The position numbers and the translations under genes are program-made. From Priapulus caudatus (Eukaryota > Priapulida > Priapulimorpha > Priapulimorphida > Priapulidae), in contig NW_014577110.1 of the NCBI RefSeq assembly GCF_000485595.1, forward strand, positions 1 through 64,000: a DNA stretch of 64,000 nt. The letters are read 5' to 3'. This document shows positions 60,786 through 64,000 of the stretch, piece after piece. Under the pieces are notes generated by a model. That model did not search any database. It was not told where the DNA came from and saw only the letters and a list, made by a program, of their open reading frames with translations. Numbering within the stretch: position 1 is the stretch's first letter; every line of letters starts with the position of its first letter.

Positions 60786-62106
60786 TGAACGTGGGGCTAT
60801 TAAACAGGTGAAGGAACCCTTTGGCCTTAGCTGACTGATCCACTGAATGGGTATTCACTTGAAGCTCACCCAAGTGCTGTAGTAGAGCAGGGTAAATCTT
60901 CCACATGGTTTGTATTGCATGATGGGTATGGGGAATCCATCGTGTACCGGACACACGAGCTGGGAATCCAGTGACATGCAGGGCTTCAGCAGCAACCTTC
61001 AACATACTCCTGTTAAGCGCACTGTTGTGGTAGAAGAGATACAAACTCTCTAGCAGCTTGGTAATTTTGAGTTTAGAGTTGCAGCTTTTCAGTACATCCT
61101 TGAATGAAAGTTCAAGACGATGTGCCATACAATGAACTGATGTCAGCAATGGTTGCTTTTTTATAAGTCTCACGCCAATTCCAGTGTTTACTCCCATGTT
61201 CACACTTGCACCATCGGCGCCGAATCCTACTATTTTGGCATACAGATTTGGGTCCGAAATGCCCCCGTACTCCTTCAGAGTCCGTTCGATTAGTTGCATA
61301 ATATTTTCTGCATTCGCTTTTGCAATGTTTTGGAAAGCCAAAAACTTGGTGTTGACTTTTCCCTGGTTACAGTATCTGACGTACATGATCTCGGCTTCTG
61401 TTACTGACGAATCAGTGGATCCGTCGGAGATCACACTATAAAATGGTGCTGCATTCAGTTCTTTTGACATATTAATGCGTTCATTCTCAGCAATGTAGGT
61501 AACAAATTTCCGTGCAGCCCTGTCATGCCGGTACGTTTCACCCAGATCCATTCCGTTAGCCTCTTCTAGGTCACATATCCAGGTATAGTCAGTGAATGCT
61601 TTACCTTTTTTCGCAATGGAGTGAGAGATTCTGAACAGTTTTTGTAATTTCCCAAACTCTTTGTCATTCAAACTCTTTAAAGCTTTTCCTGCCGGATTTG
61701 TGCCTGGAACTGCAGATTCTGCCTTTTTCTTACCAAAACACTTTTTGTGCCCTTCACTCTTGTCATGCATCTGAAGTGCTTTAATGTGAAAATTCACACA
61801 GGCTTCCTTCACAAATTTACTGTCTTTATCTGCTAAGGCACTGTTGGTCAGACAAGAATTACAAAACATTTTGCCATCTGTCAATGTCACCCAGGGAAAT
61901 GATTTATTCCAGGATTCTTTGAACTTCCTTGCCCTTTTCGTTTGTTCATACCGGCGTTTTATCTCCTTTTCTCTTGCTTCTCTACACTTTTCTTTTCACT
62001 GATTTACCACTGATTCTGGCCTTTCAATCTTGTCTATTGTCTCTTCCTCGTTGATAACAACGGGAGATGATGTTTGACGAGTATTTTTCAGCCAAGATTT
62101 CAACAT
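60786..62106 (-). pseudogene. hAT transposase, ZNF862-like, 3' truncated by the gap and with one internal stop
   Basis: The frame starts with ATG at 62104-62106 and runs about 440 codons to the gap. It has one in-frame TGA at about 61997-61999, just after SVVNQ. The N-terminal part has a TTF-type zinc finger (W..LTDGKMFCNSCL, then H.KALQMHDKSEGHKKC). The catalytic core shows FYSVISDGSTDSSVTEAEI, VGFGADGASVNMG and the SVHCMAHRLELSF block, followed by SGTRWIPHTH. These match hAT transposases of the ZNF862/KIAA1586 group that occur widely in aquatic animals. The last catalytic acidic residue and the dimerisation region are missing in the gap. One stop in an otherwise open frame suggests a fairly young, recently silenced copy. 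Confidence 0.9.
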
Positions 62107-62739
62107 TTTGTATAGGTTAGACACAATTCCGAAGAGCAAAACATTAAAATGACGTGATAAGAGCAAAAGGTAATTACTGAATGAAAAACAACAGGCCTGT
62201 GAGTGTGGTTAAAAAAACAGGAACAAATCTGAAGCAGCAGAGTGAGCGAAGCGCATCCCTCTCCACAATGCACGCAATACCAGTGCTCAGCATATTTATA
62301 ATTATACTCCCGCGAGCGTCGCTCCCGCGTCTAATCATTAGTGGGCTGAGTGCATTCCCGAGCATTTCATTTTACCATAGATATATTATATACAACACAG
62401 GTGTTGTGTATATATATATCTATGATATATATCATACGCCTCCACAGTACACTGCAGACGTATTGTCTAGACGCATTGTCTGGTTCTATCTTATTCGCTT
62501 GATACAATCATGATACAATGTATACACATGTTCACAATTATGATCATCATCGGCCACGTATTGCTTAATCACAATAACGCTTGCGCTTGCAAATATGCTA
62601 TGCCTGCTGTATAAAAACGCTAGTGTGGCATAGTAAATTAGTAACTAAGGGCGCGCACTCGCACTCGCTCAGATGCGCTGCCGTATAAAGTTGATAACTC
62701 AACAACCACTATCCCGATTATGACGATTTTTTTTTTACT

Positions 62740-62831
62740 ATCCCGGCGGGATACCAAGCATTGAAATCTGGTATCCCGCACAAGAATCTGGTATCCCGGG
62801 GATATCGGGATACCGCTAATTTCGACCCCTG
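62740..62831 (-). mobile_element. Terminal and subterminal repeats of the hAT element
   Basis: On the - strand the element would begin CCAGGGGTCGAAATTAGC (62814-62831), followed by several GGTATCCC/GGGATACC repeats in both orientations. It lies 5' of the transposase start, as expected for a hAT left end with subterminal repeats. The composite repeat copy B starts at the very next base, so one element probably inserted at the edge of the other. Confidence 0.65.
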
Positions 62832-64000
62832 GCATAGGGTCTATGTCCCCCAGGGTACTGCTGGAACGTACCCTGGGTACCTGGTAACTATCTGATATGG
62901 TTAGGGTTAGAGAGTAGGCGTCTCCCTAGACTCGTTAGTAGAGTAGGCGAGGTACGGTCCGGCATATTAGATAGTACCAGGGTACGTTCCGACAGTACCC
63001 TGGGGGATATAGACCCTCTCACTCTCAGCCTTAGGTCTGACTCTTAGGAGGCTCGAAGTGTATTGATTTACGACGTGGATATTCGTCCAAGCATCGGACA
63101 CCTGTTCGTATGCGCTATTCGTCCGAGCAGTTGTTGCGCATGCGCTGTTCATGTTGCATGCCGCAGGCGCACGGCACGAGTGCCGTAGGTAGGAAGTGTG
63201 AAGGCCTGAAAGGGGGGTCTGGGGGTTCGGGTTAGGGTTCCCCCCAGACCATTTTTAAATCTAGACGCTCTAAAATGCTATTTACCCTTTAGATTTTTGA
63301 TTATTTTATGCCCTTGTAGGCTGGGGTCCCGTAGCGTTTTGCTACGGCAGCCCTACGGCTGTGACACCCCTGCATACATGCGTTGCGTATGTGGTTATAC
63401 ACCATAGATAGTGTTTGGTACTATCACTCGCGTATATATAAGAAACCGAGCGTATAATAAGAGAACCGAGTCGGTTTATAGTTAGTGTTAGTGTTAGGGC
63501 TGGTGTTAAGATTAGGTTTAGGGTTAGAGAGTAGGCGTGGTTATAGGGAGTAGGCGCCTCCCTAGACTAGCATGTACACTTATGTAATACAACATGAACA
63601 GCGCATGCGCAACAACTGCTCAGACGAATAGCGCATACGAATTGATTTAGTGTTTGTTGTTTTACGTGGTACGTAAACATGTAGCCTTGTAGGGTGTAAG
63701 TGGGCATCGAATAATATATTTATTTTACTCCAATGATATTAAGCATATATCTAGGATTAACACATTGTTATTCTATGCTTACTTTGTTATAATTTCTACA
63801 TCGTCAACCAGAGATAACAAAACTGCTTTTGTACTGGGCGCTGCCATCTTGAAAGTGGTTCACTGTCTTGCACAAAGTCATCCGCCTCTTATCGTAATCT
63901 CTCGCTCACATTATGTTGCAACTTAATTTCAAATCTAAGTTATTTATGTGATTAATTTTTTGTCAGATTATTCGTAGTACGCTGTAATATTATGCACGAC
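62832..64000 (+). repeat. Composite dispersed repeat, copy B, running off the window end
   Basis: This is the cleaner partner of copy A. The TIR-element part (62832-63029) has both arms and a GGTTAGGGTTAG core; the tail continues to the end of the window, so its full length is unknown. The left boundary coincides exactly with the terminal CCCTG of a hAT-type end. Because left flanks differ between copies A and B while the junction to the tail is shared, the palindromic unit appears to be the true left end of a larger element. Confidence 0.85.

Overview
This window looks like a piece of an intron-rich animal genome, most likely from an aquatic invertebrate. The evidence is a motile-cilium gene split into about 80 short exons, a metazoan-type Mediator subunit gene, a ZNF862-like hAT transposon, a craniofacial-development-protein-2-like LINE, and TTAGGG/CCCTAA telomere-type motifs inside transposons. 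I cannot name the species. All calls come from reading the sequence and from remembered family knowledge; no database search was run.

Region 1 (1-3060) holds repeat debris with a possible RNase H relic, then the presumed promoter of the main gene, which has a perfect TGACGTCA palindrome. Region 2 (3061-42360, + strand) is one gene, the orthologue of DNAH2, an axonemal inner-arm (I1/f) dynein heavy chain. I traced it exon by exon from a start codon with an in-frame stop just upstream to a TGA at 42358-42360. There are 80 exons, the reading-frame phase closes at every junction, and the product is about 4464 residues. The order is tail, linker, AAA1-AAA4, stalk with microtubule-binding domain, AAA5, AAA6 and C-terminal domain. 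Two introns use GC donors. The introns carry palindromic transposons with 9-bp target duplications, two copies of a longer dispersed repeat, and several minisatellites.

Region 3 (43737-45467, - strand) is MED4, a Mediator middle-module subunit, convergent with DNAH2 and about 1.4 kb from its stop. Its first exon or exons were not found. Region 4 (about 45.8-52.5 kb) is repeat-rich with no gene I can name. Region 5 (about 52.56-55.44 kb, - strand) is a decayed LINE with endonuclease and reverse-transcriptase remnants. Region 6 (55.4-60.76 kb) has no recognised gene. A 25-N assembly gap (60761-60785) truncates a hAT transposase on the - strand (60786-62106). The window ends in a second copy of a composite repeat of at least 1.17 kb.

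The most unusual observation is how often DNAH2 splice junctions have been copied. The 3' end of exon 59 with its donor is the first unit of a 56-bp tandem array with about eight donors. The acceptor and 5' start of exon 65 are the last unit of an array with seven acceptors. The exon 29 donor is repeated around an AT-rich palindrome. A transposon used the exon 35 donor as its target site, so the donor lies in the target-site duplication. DNAH2 and MED4 are not functionally linked; they are simply neighbours.
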